DNA of 64,000 bases, taken from JAWKWH01 sp040830725. GTDB lineage: Bacteria > Pseudomonadota > Alphaproteobacteria > Rhizobiales > Rhizobiaceae. Positions 17,117 through 25,206 of this stretch are shown here, piece after piece. The stretch lies in contig JBFOMG010000009.1 in the NCBI GenBank assembly GCA_040830725.1, positions 1 to 64,000 on the forward strand, read 5' to 3'. The notes under the pieces were generated by a model. That model was not told where the DNA came from. It was given only the letters and a program-made list of their open reading frames with translations, and searched no databases. The first letter of the stretch is position 1. Each line of letters starts with the position of its first letter. The position numbers were made by a program, and so were the translations under genes.

Positions 17117-17953
17117 GTGGCGGCTGACAGAGCAGAAGTGGACGAAGACGCCCTGGCCGAAGCCTATAACCGTGCGCTTGCACTGGAAAAAGCCGGTGAG
17201 TTGGAGGCTGCTTCGCGGGCTTATCGCGAAGTGCTGGCGCTGGACCCTGCCGACCGTGGCGGTGCTTCGGTCAGGCTGGCCAGCATGGGGCAGGGGCCGC
17301 ATCCGGAAAAGGCGCCGGACGCCTATGTGGAAACGCTGTTCGACCAGCACGCGGAGGTGTTCGACAATGTGCTGGTCGAGCAGCTTGGCTATGCTGTGCC
17401 GGTACAGCTGCGGCAGTTGCTGAGCGATTTGGCGCTGGGGCCGTTTGACCGTGTGCTGGATCTTGGTTGCGGAACCGGACTGACCGGTGGCGAACTGCGC
17501 GGCATGGCGGGATACATCGCCGGCGTCGACATTTCCGAGAACATGGTTGAACTGGCAGATGAGCGCGAGGTTTATGACGCGCTCTATGTCGGAGAGGCAT
17601 TGGCGTTTCTGAAATCCGGCAATGACGAAGAGGAAAGGTGGGACCTCATCGCCGCTACCGATGTGATGCCCTATCTGGGCGACCTTACTGCCTTTATCGG
17701 GGAAATGGCAGCTGCGCTCACATCTGACGGCTGGATCGCGTTCTCAACTGAGACCTTACCAGATGAAGTGATGGCCGGCCGGGACTACATGGTCGGCCCC
17801 TATCAGCGATTTGCCCATCGTGAAGACTATGTCAGGCGGCTTTTGGCCGGAAACCAGCTCGAAGTGGAAGCATTTGAGCCGATAACAGTGCGCCACGAGC
17901 AGGGGGCGCCGATTGCCGGACATCTGGTGCTGGCACGAAGAAAAGGGCGCTGA
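17117..17953 (+). CDS. TPR-containing class I SAM-dependent methyltransferase
   Basis: 278 aa, starting at the GTG at 17117 with GAGGG 5 nt upstream. Residues 10-55 form one to two TPR-like helical hairpins (AEAYNRALALEKAGELEAASRAYREVLALDP). The rest is a methyltransferase: VLDLGCGTGLTGGELRGM (motif I), GVDISENMVELA (acidic strand end), IAATDVMPYLGDL (motif II region). This arrangement is common in alphaproteobacterial TPR-methyltransferases related to complex-I assembly factors, but the substrate is not known. It is divergent from the mttB-like operon and could share a promoter region with it; a functional link is speculative. Confidence 0.85.
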   Translation: MAADRAEVDEDALAEAYNRALALEKAGELEAASRAYREVLALDPADRGGASVRLASMGQGPHPEKAPDAYVETLFDQHAEVFDNVLVEQLGYAVPVQLRQLLSDLALGPFDRVLDLGCGTGLTGGELRGMAGYIAGVDISENMVELADEREVYDALYVGEALAFLKSGNDEEERWDLIAATDVMPYLGDLTAFIGEMAAALTSDGWIAFSTETLPDEVMAGRDYMVGPYQRFAHREDYVRRLLAGNQLEVEAFEPITVRHEQGAPIAGHLVLARRKGR

Positions 17954-17961
17954 ACGCGCCC
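17945..17961 (-). terminator. Convergent hairpin with T-tract for the sterol-desaturase-family gene
   Basis: Stem GGGCGC / GCGCCC with a 5-nt loop, spanning the methyltransferase stop codon. Read on the minus strand it is followed by TTTTC, placed 35 nt after the end of the minus-strand gene at 17996. Confidence 0.5.
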
Positions 17962-17995
17962 GTGTAGGCATTTCATATTGGCTTCCCGTGTCAAA

Positions 17996-18814
17996 CTAAC
18001 CGGGCAGGGGATCCGGGTCTCTCGCCGGGAGAGCCGCGACAGCCTTGGCGAATTCGGCGTGATATCGCGGGTGCTCGGTGCCCATGATCCGGTCCCAGAA
18101 GGTGAAGTAGAGACCGAAATTCTTGCCGGCATAGGCGTGGTGCAAATCATGGTGGGTGACCGTCGTCATCCAGTCGAACAGCGGCCTGCCGTTGTTGCGG
18201 GCCGGAAACACTTCATAGCCGCAATGTCCCAATGCGTTGCGGATCATCATGTGAACCGTGAAGAACAGCAGCGCCGGTATGCTTGACGGCAACACCAGCA
18301 GGATGAGCGGCAGATAGGCCGCATTGACCACGGCCTCTGTCGCGTCAAACGCATAGGAGGTGAACGGCGTCGGGTTGTGCGATCGGTGATGCAGGCGATG
18401 AAACCATTTGAACAGGCGAGGCCGGTGCATGATGCGATGCGACCAGTAAAACCAAGCATCATGGGCGATGATCAGAACCGCCACGTTGGCGGCAAAACAC
18501 CACCAGCCATATTCGGCAGCATCTGCACGGATATCGGCGAGGCCGTTCCACGCCAACAGTGCGATTGAAAGACCCGACAACGAAAAGATGATTACCGTGC
18601 GAAATGACGCCAGGATTTCGCGGCGTATCTGCGCCCAACCTGGCGTCTCGGGCCTGATTTTCCTTGCTGCCAGATATCCGGACAGCAACAGGTTGATGAT
18701 CAGGAAGGTGCCGCCGGCGCCGATAAGATAGCGCAGCAGGTCGTGGCGGAAGATGCCGGGATAGGTGCGCAGGATAAAGTCAAACAGTTCAGAGCTGAAT
18801 GTCTCAATGTGCAT
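17996..18814 (-). CDS. Sterol desaturase / fatty-acid hydroxylase family protein
   Basis: Di-iron membrane hydroxylase, 272 aa. Four membrane segments lie in the N-terminal half (about 30-50, 70-90, 100-120 and 160-185). Histidine clusters fit the FA_hydroxylase family: HDAWFYWSHRIMH (about 118-130), FHRLHHRSHNP (about 138-148) and THHDLHHAYAGKNFG (about 221-235). The reaction is probably hydroxylation or desaturation of a lipid; the substrate is unknown. The upstream region holds three direct repeats exactly 20 bp apart (18888-18935), a likely regulator array for this gene. Confidence 0.88.
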   Translation of the reverse strand: MHIETFSSELFDFILRTYPGIFRHDLLRYLIGAGGTFLIINLLLSGYLAARKIRPETPGWAQIRREILASFRTVIIFSLSGLSIALLAWNGLADIRADAAEYGWWCFAANVAVLIIAHDAWFYWSHRIMHRPRLFKWFHRLHHRSHNPTPFTSYAFDATEAVVNAAYLPLILLVLPSSIPALLFFTVHMMIRNALGHCGYEVFPARNNGRPLFDWMTTVTHHDLHHAYAGKNFGLYFTFWDRIMGTEHPRYHAEFAKAVAALPARDPDPLPG

Positions 18815-18887
18815 GTCGAATTCCTCTCGAGCGTTGAAGCTGAGCGGAAACTGGCAGTCAGGCGCGCTGACTACTGCGCGATTTCGA

Positions 18888-18935
18888 AATCGATCGCCGA
18901 TTTCAAAAATCGATCAGCATTTTTCAGAATCGATC
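18888..18935. repeat. Three direct repeats of AATCGATC at exact 20-bp spacing
   Basis: AATCGATC occurs at 18888, 18908 and 18928. On the minus strand the unit reads GATCGATT followed by a GAAA-containing tail. Exact 20-bp phasing puts the copies on one face of the helix. The array sits 74-121 bp upstream of the sterol-desaturase-family start and ends 23 bp from the stop of the agmatine-deiminase-like gene. It is probably a cooperative operator. Confidence 0.6.
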
Positions 18936-18957
18936 AGGGTCGTTGCCACCGATGGCT

Positions 18958-20037
18958 TCAAACCGCCGGCATCTGCTGCGTAGCGCAGTGAATTCCGCCG
19001 CCAACCTCGCCAAGCGGATCGACATTGAGCGTGACGATTTCGCGGCCGGGGTAATGCCGTTTCAGCGCCCCGGTGGCTGCCGCGTCTGTTTCCTCATCGC
19101 CGAATTGAGCCGCCATGACGGCACCGTTGCAGGCATAGTAATTGACATAGGAAGCGACGAAGTCGACGCTATTCACACGGCGGAAGTTTGGCTCCGGGAT
19201 GACCTCGATGTCCAATCCGGCAGCCACAAGCCGGTCGTGGGTTTGCAAGGCAGCGGTGTGAAAGGCATCACTGCGGTCGGGATTGTCCGGCAAGTTGACC
19301 AGGACACGACCCGGACCGGTAAAGCGCGCCAGGCTGTCGATATGATAATCGGTAATGTCCACGTCCCAGACACCGGGCGACCAGATCGTCCGTTCAGCGC
19401 CGTAGGCCCGGAGCAGCCGGGTTTCGATTTCATCGCGCGAAAGGTCCGGGTTGCGATTGCCGTTCACCCATGAACTCTCATGGGCCATCAGCAGGCCGTG
19501 GCCATCGTGTTCAACCCCGCCGGCTTCGCCGGCCAGCCCGCTGTCGACAAGTTCGATCCCGAGCCGGTTTGCGATTTTGCCGGCGATGCGGCCGTCGTGC
19601 TTGTGAACCTGCTTGTTTCCCCAACCGTTGAAGCGGATGTGGCTGACAACCAGTTTGCCGTCCGGGTCTTTTGCAAACAGCGGTCCTGAATCCCGGCACC
19701 ACAAATCTTCGGTGGAAACGTCCCACAATTCGATGCCGGAATTCAGCAGACGGCGTGCGTTAGCATGGAATGGCTGGGCGGCAAGCATGACGACCGGTTC
19801 GAACTCGGCAATCGAATTGGCAATATTGGCGATGGTTTGCTGCAGAAGAACCAAAAATTCAGCATCGGCATGAACCTGGCGGCTGACCGGCCACTGCATG
19901 AAGGTCAGTTCATGCGGATCTTCCTCCGGTGGTACGATCATTTTGGTGGGTTGTGAGGCCATCGAAGGCGCTCCCGTCAGGGCAAATGATGCAGCGAGCG
20001 AGGCTGATCCTGTCTTCAACAATTGCCGCCTGTTCAT
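18958..20037 (-). CDS. Tat-exported agmatine deiminase / peptidyl-arginine deiminase-like protein
   Basis: 359 aa, PPAD/AgDI family (guanidino-group hydrolase). Catalytic landmarks: EDLWCRDSGPLF (about 111-122), GGVEHDGHG (about 171-179), DYHID and the final GGGIHCATQQ, with the nucleophile Cys at about 351. The N terminus MNRRQLLKTGSASLAASFALTGAP is a twin-arginine-like signal, so the enzyme should be folded before export to the periplasm. Agmatine deiminases are normally cytosolic, which makes this unusual. Its start overlaps the stop of the upstream membrane AraC regulator by 4 nt. Possible substrates are external agmatine, guanidino compounds or arginine termini of peptides; this cannot be settled here. 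Confidence 0.85.
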   Translation of the reverse strand: MNRRQLLKTGSASLAASFALTGAPSMASQPTKMIVPPEEDPHELTFMQWPVSRQVHADAEFLVLLQQTIANIANSIAEFEPVVMLAAQPFHANARRLLNSGIELWDVSTEDLWCRDSGPLFAKDPDGKLVVSHIRFNGWGNKQVHKHDGRIAGKIANRLGIELVDSGLAGEAGGVEHDGHGLLMAHESSWVNGNRNPDLSRDEIETRLLRAYGAERTIWSPGVWDVDITDYHIDSLARFTGPGRVLVNLPDNPDRSDAFHTAALQTHDRLVAAGLDIEVIPEPNFRRVNSVDFVASYVNYYACNGAVMAAQFGDEETDAAATGALKRHYPGREIVTLNVDPLGEVGGGIHCATQQMPAV

Positions 20038-21089
20038 CCGTTGCTTCCATCCGGTGCCGAACGCTCGCGATACTCGCGCGGGCTGGTTCCGGTCCGCTCG
20101 CGAAAAGCACGGTTGAACGGGGCAAGCGAGGCAAATCCGAGATCGAAAGCAATGGTGGTGATTTGCTTGTCCGCCAGTTGCGGATCGCGCAGCGCGCGTT
20201 TTGCCTCGTCAATGCGATGATCGTTGAGAAAAGCGGAAAAATTGCGATATCCCAGTTGCTGGTTGATCAGGCTGCGCAGCCTGTGTTCGGGAATCTTTGC
20301 CATTGTTGCCAGTCCGCCGATGGTCAATCCGGGCGTTTTATAGGCGCCGTCTTTCATCAGCTTTTGCAGGCGGGTGGTGGCCGGATCCAGTGTCTGGTCA
20401 GGTTTGGATGCTTCCACAACCTGGTTGCCGGGGCTTGGCAGCAGGTCGCCGCGAAGCGCTGTCAGCCAGCCGGTGAACAATGATACCAGGATGACCAGCA
20501 CGGCGAGTTGAAGATAGTTGGTGCCGGCCGGCAGCGAATAGAATATCGCCCACCCTTCAAACAGGGCAATTCCGATTCCAAATACCGGCGCAAGGAGGGA
20601 GAATGCCCGGCTGAAGGCGCGCCGGGCAGGCACCAGGTCCTCGTTCAGGCTTTGGTGCGCAGTCCAGATAGCGTGGCCGAACAGACCCAGCAGCAAGACG
20701 ACACGAACGGCCTCGACCATGTCGGATCCGTATCCGGGCAAAACCGGGCGCATAATGATGATTGCGACCATGGCGGCGGCCAGGCACCAGTGCAACGGGC
20801 GCAGCGAGAAACCGTCATCGACCAGGGCCAGAATAAACCACCAGAAGAAGACCGGCGCCATGGTTGCCGGCACCATGAGAAGAAACGCGCCAGGCCCGAG
20901 ATAGGTGTACAGCCCGGGCATCGACAAAATCACATAAGCTGCAAAACAGGCCATGAATAGCGCGCCGGACCAGCTGCAGATGGATGCCGGGCGATGCGCC
21001 AGCATTTGCCACGCCGCGAGGAGCAAGCCGCCTACCAAAGCACCACGGATGACAGCCTCGGCAAGAAAGGCGGCGCTAAATGGTTCCAT
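20034..21089 (-). CDS. Membrane-anchored AraC-family transcriptional regulator
   Basis: 351 aa. The N-terminal 215 residues contain about seven hydrophobic segments (from about residue 11 to 210), a 7TM-like sensory domain. The C-terminal 110 residues are an AraC HTH domain: LTIGGLATMAKIPEHRLRSLINQQLG (first HTH) and DKQITTIAFDLGFASLAPFNRAFRERTGTSPREYR (second HTH and family signature). A DNA-binding domain tied to the inner membrane suggests direct sensing of an extracytoplasmic or membrane cue. It is translationally coupled to the exported deiminase (4-nt overlap) and starts 3 bp after the TPR gene, so the three genes form an operon. Confidence 0.88.
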   Translation of the reverse strand: MEPFSAAFLAEAVIRGALVGGLLLAAWQMLAHRPASICSWSGALFMACFAAYVILSMPGLYTYLGPGAFLLMVPATMAPVFFWWFILALVDDGFSLRPLHWCLAAAMVAIIIMRPVLPGYGSDMVEAVRVVLLLGLFGHAIWTAHQSLNEDLVPARRAFSRAFSLLAPVFGIGIALFEGWAIFYSLPAGTNYLQLAVLVILVSLFTGWLTALRGDLLPSPGNQVVEASKPDQTLDPATTRLQKLMKDGAYKTPGLTIGGLATMAKIPEHRLRSLINQQLGYRNFSAFLNDHRIDEAKRALRDPQLADKQITTIAFDLGFASLAPFNRAFRERTGTSPREYRERSAPDGSNG

Positions 21090-21092
21090 CGA

Positions 21093-22457
21093 TCAGGCCT
21101 GATAAGGTGTGGATTGGCGCGCTCTTGCCTCTGCGGCCTCTTCTGTCAGGCCAAGATGCTCATAGACCTCGGCAAGCATGCCGTTCAGGGGAACACCATC
21201 CGGATCATAGGTCCGGCGCATTTCCATCATCTGCTGGGCAATGGCGAAGTTTCCCAGCTTGATATGCGCATCGAGCAGCAGCTGCTCGAACAAGTCGCGT
21301 TGGGCATGGCTGCCGCCGGTTTCGGCCATGCGGGGCAGGGCGGCTCCCAGATTGCGCAGAACGGATTGATAATCGCCCCGCGCGTGAGCAAGCACGCCGC
21401 GGCAGGTTGGCAGCGCCACATCGGTCCACACCGCCCGCTCAAATGCATCGGCCGAGTTCGCCTTTTCCTCCACCGCATTCATCAGTTCGTCCGCTTCGCC
21501 GCGCTCGGCCCGCGCCAGGCCGTAAAGGTATTGTGCGGTCAGAAACGGCTGCACCGTATCCTTGGCGCGCGACTTCAAGTGATCGGCGACATCCTCCCAG
21601 CGGTTGCCGACGTCCAGACCGGCGCACTCCATGCGGGCCAACAGCGACACGGCTCCGATCTGGTCCTGCGAGTATTCCTTGTCGACGCCCCAGCAGTGGT
21701 GGTCATAGGCATCGTACACGGCTTGATGATTGCCGAGCGAGATGTTGAACAGCGCCTTGTGCCACCAGTTGTGGGTGTACATGAAGGAATTGAGGCCTTC
21801 CCAGCTTGCCGACACACTATTGAGGAATTCTATTCCTTCGCGAACGCGGCCCTGGGTCAGCATGACATGGGCAAGCGCATGATGGGCCCATGGCTCGTCC
21901 TCGTTCAATTCCAGCGACCGGTTGGCGGCGGCTTCAGCCTTTTCAAGCAGATGACATTGTTCATAGGCAAATGCCGCCATGCCGTGAAAATTGGTGTTGT
22001 CCCGGTTGGCTGCTTCGCCTTCATGCGCCAACCGCAGCATTCCCGGTGCATTGCCGCGGTTGAAATGAAAATACTGGCCCAGTTTCAGCATCGCCAAATC
22101 GGTGGGAAACCGCCTGACCAAATGCTCGCAAAGGGAAACAGCGCGATCCATGTCATTGTCATGCCAGGCGCGCAGCACGTTTACCGCCATCTGCTCGCGA
22201 TCGTTTGCACCGGCAGCATGTTGCTCGGCCCGGTCCAGATATTTTTGTGCGGCGGCGGGAGCGCCGGGCGATTCCAGAAACATCCAGATCATGCCGGCAT
22301 AGGTGTTTGCCAGTGCGCATTCCGGATCGTCATCGGCGGCCTGCAGCACATTTACCGCGCGTTTCTCGTAGCCGAGGAAACCGCCAATGAAATCGTTTAT
22401 GCCATCAAGTGCGGCCGCATCGGACGCCGTGATTTCGTTGCCAAGATAGTCGTGCAT
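21093..22457 (-). CDS. TTC38-family tetratricopeptide repeat protein
   Basis: 454 aa, all helical, with repeated TPR-type helix pairs from about residue 45 to 440. The family resemblance is to TTC38: GYEKRAVNVLQAADDDPECALAN, ALAHVMLTQGRVREGIEFL, FMYTHNWWHKALFNISLGNHQAVYDAYD (the strongest stretch) and DLFEQLLLDAHIKLGNFAIAQQMM. The biochemical function of the family is unknown. No signal peptide, so cytoplasmic. First gene of the operon that continues with the membrane AraC regulator and the exported deiminase. The 73-bp gap to the divergent hydrolase gene must hold both promoters. Confidence 0.85.
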   Translation of the reverse strand: MHDYLGNEITASDAAALDGINDFIGGFLGYEKRAVNVLQAADDDPECALANTYAGMIWMFLESPGAPAAAQKYLDRAEQHAAGANDREQMAVNVLRAWHDNDMDRAVSLCEHLVRRFPTDLAMLKLGQYFHFNRGNAPGMLRLAHEGEAANRDNTNFHGMAAFAYEQCHLLEKAEAAANRSLELNEDEPWAHHALAHVMLTQGRVREGIEFLNSVSASWEGLNSFMYTHNWWHKALFNISLGNHQAVYDAYDHHCWGVDKEYSQDQIGAVSLLARMECAGLDVGNRWEDVADHLKSRAKDTVQPFLTAQYLYGLARAERGEADELMNAVEEKANSADAFERAVWTDVALPTCRGVLAHARGDYQSVLRNLGAALPRMAETGGSHAQRDLFEQLLLDAHIKLGNFAIAQQMMEMRRTYDPDGVPLNGMLAEVYEHLGLTEEAAEARARQSTPYQA

Positions 22458-22530
22458 GTGCTCTCATCCGCGATTAGTGACAGAGTTGCAAATCGCTCGA
22501 TTCCTGTCGAGTCTGACATCCGGAGGAAGC

Positions 22531-23316
22531 ATGCCGTATTTGGAGCGAAACGGCGCCCGCGTCTATTTTGAAACGACCGGCGACGGTCCGCCTCTGCTGC
22601 TGATTGCCGGAATTGCCAGCGATGTTGCAAGCTGGACACCGGTTGTTCCGCTGCTGGAGGAAAAGTTTCGTCTCATCCTGTTTGACAATCGTGGTTGCGG
22701 CCGGACCGAACACGAGGGCCCGATCAATCCCGGCGATTGGGTGGGGGACGCAGCTGCCGTGTTGGACAAGGCGGGCGCTGCCCAGGCGAATGTGCTGGGC
22801 CATTCGCTCGGCGGAATGATTGCGCTGAGACTGGCAGAAGCTGCGCCGGAGCGTATCGGTGAAATGGCGATATGCGCTGCCGCCGCCAATCCGGAACCGA
22901 AGACCCATGCACTGCTGGAAGAGATGGTTCAGCTCTATGAGAGTGGCATGGATGCGGAAGCCTGGTTCAGGCTATTGTTCCAGTGGTTGTTCGCGCCGCC
23001 CTTTTTTGCCGACTCTGAGGCTGTTGAAGAGGCCGGGCGTGCTGCAGCGGCTTACGAATTTTGTCAGAGTCCTGCCGATTTCAGACGGCAGTTTGAGGCA
23101 GCAGCGAAGTTTGAAAGGCTTGATGGAAGTGCGATGGCGAAACCGTTCTCGCATTTGATGGGCGAGCATGACCTGATGGTGACGGTGCAAATGTCCAGAG
23201 ATGCCTTTGCCGATTTTCGCAATGTTCGGGAAATCATCATTCCGGGCGCGGGCCATTCGGTGCATTGGGATCAGCCGGAAGCATTCGCGGATGCGGTGAC
23301 GCGTGTCTTTCTTTAA
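22531..23316 (+). CDS. Alpha/beta-fold hydrolase
   Basis: 261 aa from the ATG at 22531, with GGAGGA directly upstream; the longer frame from 22456 lacks a site and overlaps the divergent gene. The nucleophile elbow is GHSLGGM (Ser about residue 93). The oxyanion region LIAGIASDVASW and FDNRGCGRTE are typical of hydrolases such as 3-oxoadipate enol-lactonase and esterases. The acid is probably in the segment GEHDLMVTVQM and the catalytic His in GAGHSVHWDQPE near the C terminus. The substrate is unknown. Likely monocistronic; converges on the GST gene. Confidence 0.87.
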   Translation: MPYLERNGARVYFETTGDGPPLLLIAGIASDVASWTPVVPLLEEKFRLILFDNRGCGRTEHEGPINPGDWVGDAAAVLDKAGAAQANVLGHSLGGMIALRLAEAAPERIGEMAICAAAANPEPKTHALLEEMVQLYESGMDAEAWFRLLFQWLFAPPFFADSEAVEEAGRAAAAYEFCQSPADFRRQFEAAAKFERLDGSAMAKPFSHLMGEHDLMVTVQMSRDAFADFRNVREIIIPGAGHSVHWDQPEAFADAVTRVFL

Positions 23317-23335
23317 ATTTCTGCAGTAGCGCCTA

Positions 23336-23968
23336 TCAGAAGTTCGCCTCCTCCTCCGTCGCCTCAACGGCACGGATGAAGGCTGGTCTCGACGTAACGC
23401 GTGCAAGATACTGCTGCAGCGCAGGATAGGAGCCGAGCAATTGGAGCCGGCTTGCCATAGACACGATATAGCCAACGCCGAAGTCAGCGCCTGTCAGGTG
23501 ATCTCCGAGAAGATAGGATTTGGTGCCAATGAAATTCGACAGGTAATCGAGATGTAGACGCGTTTCTGATCTTGCAAACTGATCGAGCAGGCCCGGTGCC
23601 TGCTCTTTGGCGCGGGCGAGAAGCAGGGTTAAAAGAAGTGGCGCAAAAGCAGAGCCTTCAGCATAATGCAGCCATTGGCTATACTCCGCTCTGGCAGCAA
23701 TATCTGCCCGATCGGGCGCCAGATTGCCGGCATCATCATAGGTATCGATCAAGTATGAGGTGATGGCGCCGGTTTCCGTCAGCATCAGGTCACCGTCTTC
23801 GATAATTGGTGACTTGCCCAAGGGATGGATGGATCGGAGTTCCTTGGGCGCACGCATCGTTTCCGGATCACGCAAAAACACGTTGAGCTTGTAGTCGAGT
23901 TGCAATTCTTCGAGCAGCCAGACCGTGAAAAGCGGCCGGCCGATTTTAAGATAGTGAACAGTGATCAT
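23336..23968 (-). CDS. Glutathione S-transferase
   Basis: 210 aa from the ATG at 23968 (MITVHYLKIGRPLF). The upstream frame to 24073 looks non-coding. N-terminal thioredoxin-like domain with HPLGKSPIIEDGDLMLTETGAI, where the cis-Pro and the Glu-Thr/Ser pair bind glutathione. The C-terminal all-helical domain contains LLGDHLTGADFGVGYIV, the N-capping box and hydrophobic staple of GSTs. The probable role is conjugation or isomerisation with glutathione in the cytoplasm. The active-site Ser/Tyr/Cys is not obvious. No operon partner. Confidence 0.88.
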   Translation of the reverse strand: MITVHYLKIGRPLFTVWLLEELQLDYKLNVFLRDPETMRAPKELRSIHPLGKSPIIEDGDLMLTETGAITSYLIDTYDDAGNLAPDRADIAARAEYSQWLHYAEGSAFAPLLLTLLLARAKEQAPGLLDQFARSETRLHLDYLSNFIGTKSYLLGDHLTGADFGVGYIVSMASRLQLLGSYPALQQYLARVTSRPAFIRAVEATEEEANF

Positions 23969-24060
23969 TGCGTACCTTTGGTTGACGTCGGCGAAGAGAG
24001 TGGGGACTGTCTTGCAGCCAATAATGCCTGAACGCAACAAACCGGAATCCAAACAGCAAA

Positions 24061-24091
24061 AACCGCGTCCCACTTTCGTGACAACGCGGTT
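24061..24091 (-). terminator. Hairpin with T-tract downstream of mmsB; 23969-24296 otherwise empty
   Basis: Stem AACCGCGT / ACGCGGTT with a 15-nt loop; on the minus strand it runs into TTTTTGC. It lies 206 nt after the mmsB stop and would end the valine-catabolism transcript before the GST gene. I see no gene or other clear signal in the 328-bp gap. Confidence 0.5.
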
Positions 24092-24296
24092 CTGCCATTC
24101 TCAAACGCATGGTCTTTCGCAACTCGATACTCCGCGAAAGGTACAGCTCCGGTACGCGAGACCTGATCCGGAGCAGCGAGGCGGTTCGTTTGGTCCGCCT
24201 CGACCGCCAATCTAGGTCAACATCGTTACCGTGCGGTTAGCGAGTGATTAAGTAAGTCTGAACACGCGATTTTTTTTGTTACCGCATTTGGGTTTG

Positions 24297-25181
24297 TCAG
24301 CCGTCTGCGCGGCGCAGAAAATTAATGATGCCGGAGAAGTCGGTCTCGCCGTTTCCCTGCGCCTCAAACAGGGCATAGAGCTGTGCGGCCTCTGCGCCCA
24401 TCGGCGTTATGGCGCCGGCGCCCTGTGCGGCTTCCTGGGCAAGTTTCAGGTCTTTCAGCATCAGTGCAGCAGCGAAGCCGGGCTTGTAGTCATTGTTGGC
24501 AGGCGAGGTGGGCACGGGGCCGGGAACCGGACAGTAGGTATTGATCGACCAGCACTGGCCGGAAGAAGTGGAAGCCACATCAAACAGCGCCTGGTGCGAG
24601 AGGCCGAGTTTTTCTGCCAGCACGAAAGCCTCGCCGGCCGCGATCATCGAAATGCCGAGGATCATGTTGTTGCAGATTTTTGCGGCCTGACCATTGCCTG
24701 CGTCGCCGCAGTGAACGACCCGGCCTGCCATCGGCTGCAAAATGGGGTCGGCCTTGGCGAATGCTTCGTCCGATCCGCCGGCCATGAAGGTCAGCGTTCC
24801 GGCCTCGGCGCCACCGACGCCACCTGATACCGGGGCATCGACCGACAACATGCCGGCCTTTGCAGCGATGGCATGCGCCTCGCGGGCGCTGGCGACATCG
24901 ATGGTCGAGGAATCGATGAAAAGCGTTCCAGGATCGGCCTTGCCGGCGATGTCGCCATAGACAGAGAGCACGTGTTTGCCTGCCGGCAGCATTGTTATGA
25001 CAATCTCGGCGTCTTTTACCGCGGCACCGGCATTGGCCATGATGGTGACGCCGTTGTCGCCGGCGACCTTGAGATTGTCAGGCACCAGGTCGTAACCCTG
25101 CACCTCGTGACCGGCCTTGACCAGGTTGGCGGCCATCGGGTTGCCCATATTGCCGAGGCCGATGAATGCGATTGTACTCAT
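24297..25181 (-). CDS. mmsB: 3-Hydroxyisobutyrate dehydrogenase
   Basis: 294 aa. Oxidises 3-hydroxyisobutyrate to methylmalonate semialdehyde with NAD+ in valine degradation (cytoplasm). The Rossmann signature IAFIGLGNMGNPMAANLVKAG is the family's N-terminal hallmark. DAPVSGGVGGAEAGTL is the substrate-binding stretch, and GQAAKICNNMILG carries the catalytic Lys. Length is normal. It lies 25 bp after the isobutyryl-CoA dehydrogenase gene and is cotranscribed with it. mmsA and the hydrolase of the pathway are not in the window. Confidence 0.94.
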   Translation of the reverse strand: MSTIAFIGLGNMGNPMAANLVKAGHEVQGYDLVPDNLKVAGDNGVTIMANAGAAVKDAEIVITMLPAGKHVLSVYGDIAGKADPGTLFIDSSTIDVASAREAHAIAAKAGMLSVDAPVSGGVGGAEAGTLTFMAGGSDEAFAKADPILQPMAGRVVHCGDAGNGQAAKICNNMILGISMIAAGEAFVLAEKLGLSHQALFDVASTSSGQCWSINTYCPVPGPVPTSPANNDYKPGFAAALMLKDLKLAQEAAQGAGAITPMGAEAAQLYALFEAQGNGETDFSGIINFLRRADG

Positions 25182-25206
25182 TGATGAACTTCCAGTTTGG
25201 GATTCG

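Noticed and set aside
23299..23318. Third copy of the AGCGTGTCTTGTT repeat near the hydrolase stop
   Set aside because: The similarity is short and lies in coding sequence (ends the protein); likely chance.
24001..24296. Possible tRNA or small gene in the gap between the GST and mmsB genes
   Set aside because: Only a terminator-like hairpin could be supported; no cloverleaf, no ribosome-binding site followed by a credible frame.
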